From: Streptomyces flavochromogenes
GTDB lineage: Bacteria > Actinomycetota > Actinomycetes > Streptomycetales > Streptomycetaceae
Reading direction: 5' to 3'
Assembly: GCF_000717595.1 (NCBI RefSeq)
Contig: NZ_JNZO01000012.1
Coordinates: 62,001-126,000, forward strand
DNA length: 64,000 nucleotides
Part shown: piece by piece, positions 63,709 through 64,000 of the stretch
Position numbering within the stretch: the stretch's first letter is position 1
Layout: each line of letters starts with the position of its first letter
The notes under the pieces: model-generated
What the model saw: only the letters and a program-made list of their open reading frames with translations
Databases searched by the model: none
What the model was told of the DNA's origin: nothing
Made by a program: the position numbers and the translations under genes

Positions 63709-64000
63709 GGATCTGAGTTCGGACCCGCTCTCACCCGTACGGCGCGTGACCGGCTCCGGCCCGGCTTCGTTGGTCCGGGTGTCCGTGCCAGCCAGGGGCG
63801 GGCCGTAAGAAACCACGCGTGGCTTCGCTGGGGCGTGTGGCGTACCTCCGGTACGTCGTGGGACCTCGCACCAGCGCTTGTGACCGGACAGCAGGGGACA
63901 GCAGCCCGGTCACCCAGAAGGAGCGGTCGGCCCCGGGGACGCTCGGGGCCGGCCGCAACCGGCTCTTCCGGTCGCGGCCCCCGCGACCGCCAGCACAGTG
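63709..64000. other. End of window without a recognised gene
   Basis: No convincing gene on either strand. Two hairpins are present: CGGCCCCG / CGGGGCCG (63928-63951) and CGGTCGCGG / CCGCGACCG (63969-63989, three-base loop), possible transcription ends for genes to the right. Confidence 0.5.

Noticed and set aside
63614..63808. A 64-codon frame after chorismate mutase
   Set aside because: It is explained by a 39-bp direct repeat, has no ribosome site and no recognisable protein features.

Overview
The window is a stretch of chromosome from a Streptomyces. The GC content is very high, third codon positions are strongly G/C biased, GTG starts are frequent, leaderless genes are common, and neighbouring genes often overlap by an ATGA or GTGA tetranucleotide. 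The gene order is that of a conserved core arm: a D-Ala-D-Ala carboxypeptidase, trpS, glyA, rocD, mdh, folD, purNH, sucCD, a cobalamin-binding mutase subunit, pcrA, guaA and chorismate mutase. No rRNA, tRNA, CRISPR array or intact mobile element is visible.

Layout. 1-3.2 kb: a partial unknown gene, an alpha/beta hydrolase, and a TetR operon whose promoter is bracketed by two identical palindromes. 3.2-10 kb: a peptide-type binding protein, a metallophosphoesterase, an SCO4848-like membrane protein, a carboxypeptidase, a YihY/BrkB membrane protein, and a DprE2-like reductase behind the wreck of a DprE1-like oxidase. 10-16 kb: an RNA-ligase-like protein, trpS, an ECF sigma factor with a membrane partner, glyA under a ZTP riboswitch, and rocD. 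16-22.6 kb: a secreted deacetylase with a DasR-type site, a lipoprotein/ATP-grasp pair, a membrane protein, and a MocR regulator facing an AhpD-like/PEP-mutase-like pair. 22.7-38 kb: central metabolism (mdh, folD, purN-purH, sucC-sucD) mixed with membrane proteins, an XRE/sigma-like/membrane fusion, and a DUF2079 gene destroyed at a 101-bp perfect inverted repeat. 38-47 kb: a MoxR ATPase / DUF5682 / vWA operon and a divergent SWIM zinc-finger / DUF5691 operon, with an MmpS-like lipoprotein between them. 47-64 kb: a mutase subunit, a lipase, M23 and NlpC/P60 wall hydrolases, the PcrA helicase, a PspC-type two-component system, DoxX, an aldolase, guaA, and chorismate mutase behind a short leader ORF.

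How it fits together. The most interesting block is 38-47 kb. Both divergent operons carry the same promoter motif, TTGTCAGTG-N8-(T/C)ANNGT, which is the actinobacterial RecA-NDp/PafBC DNA-damage promoter. The pcrA helicase gene 6 kb away has the same motif. This suggests that the MoxR-vWA-DUF5682-SWIM-DUF5691 proteins form one DNA-damage-inducible machine. A second candidate for new biology is the 23-codon leaderless ORF rich in Phe and Tyr codons, followed by a terminator, ahead of chorismate mutase. It looks like an aromatic amino acid attenuator.

Limits. Family names come from reading motifs, not from searches. Promoters, operators and hairpins were found by eye.
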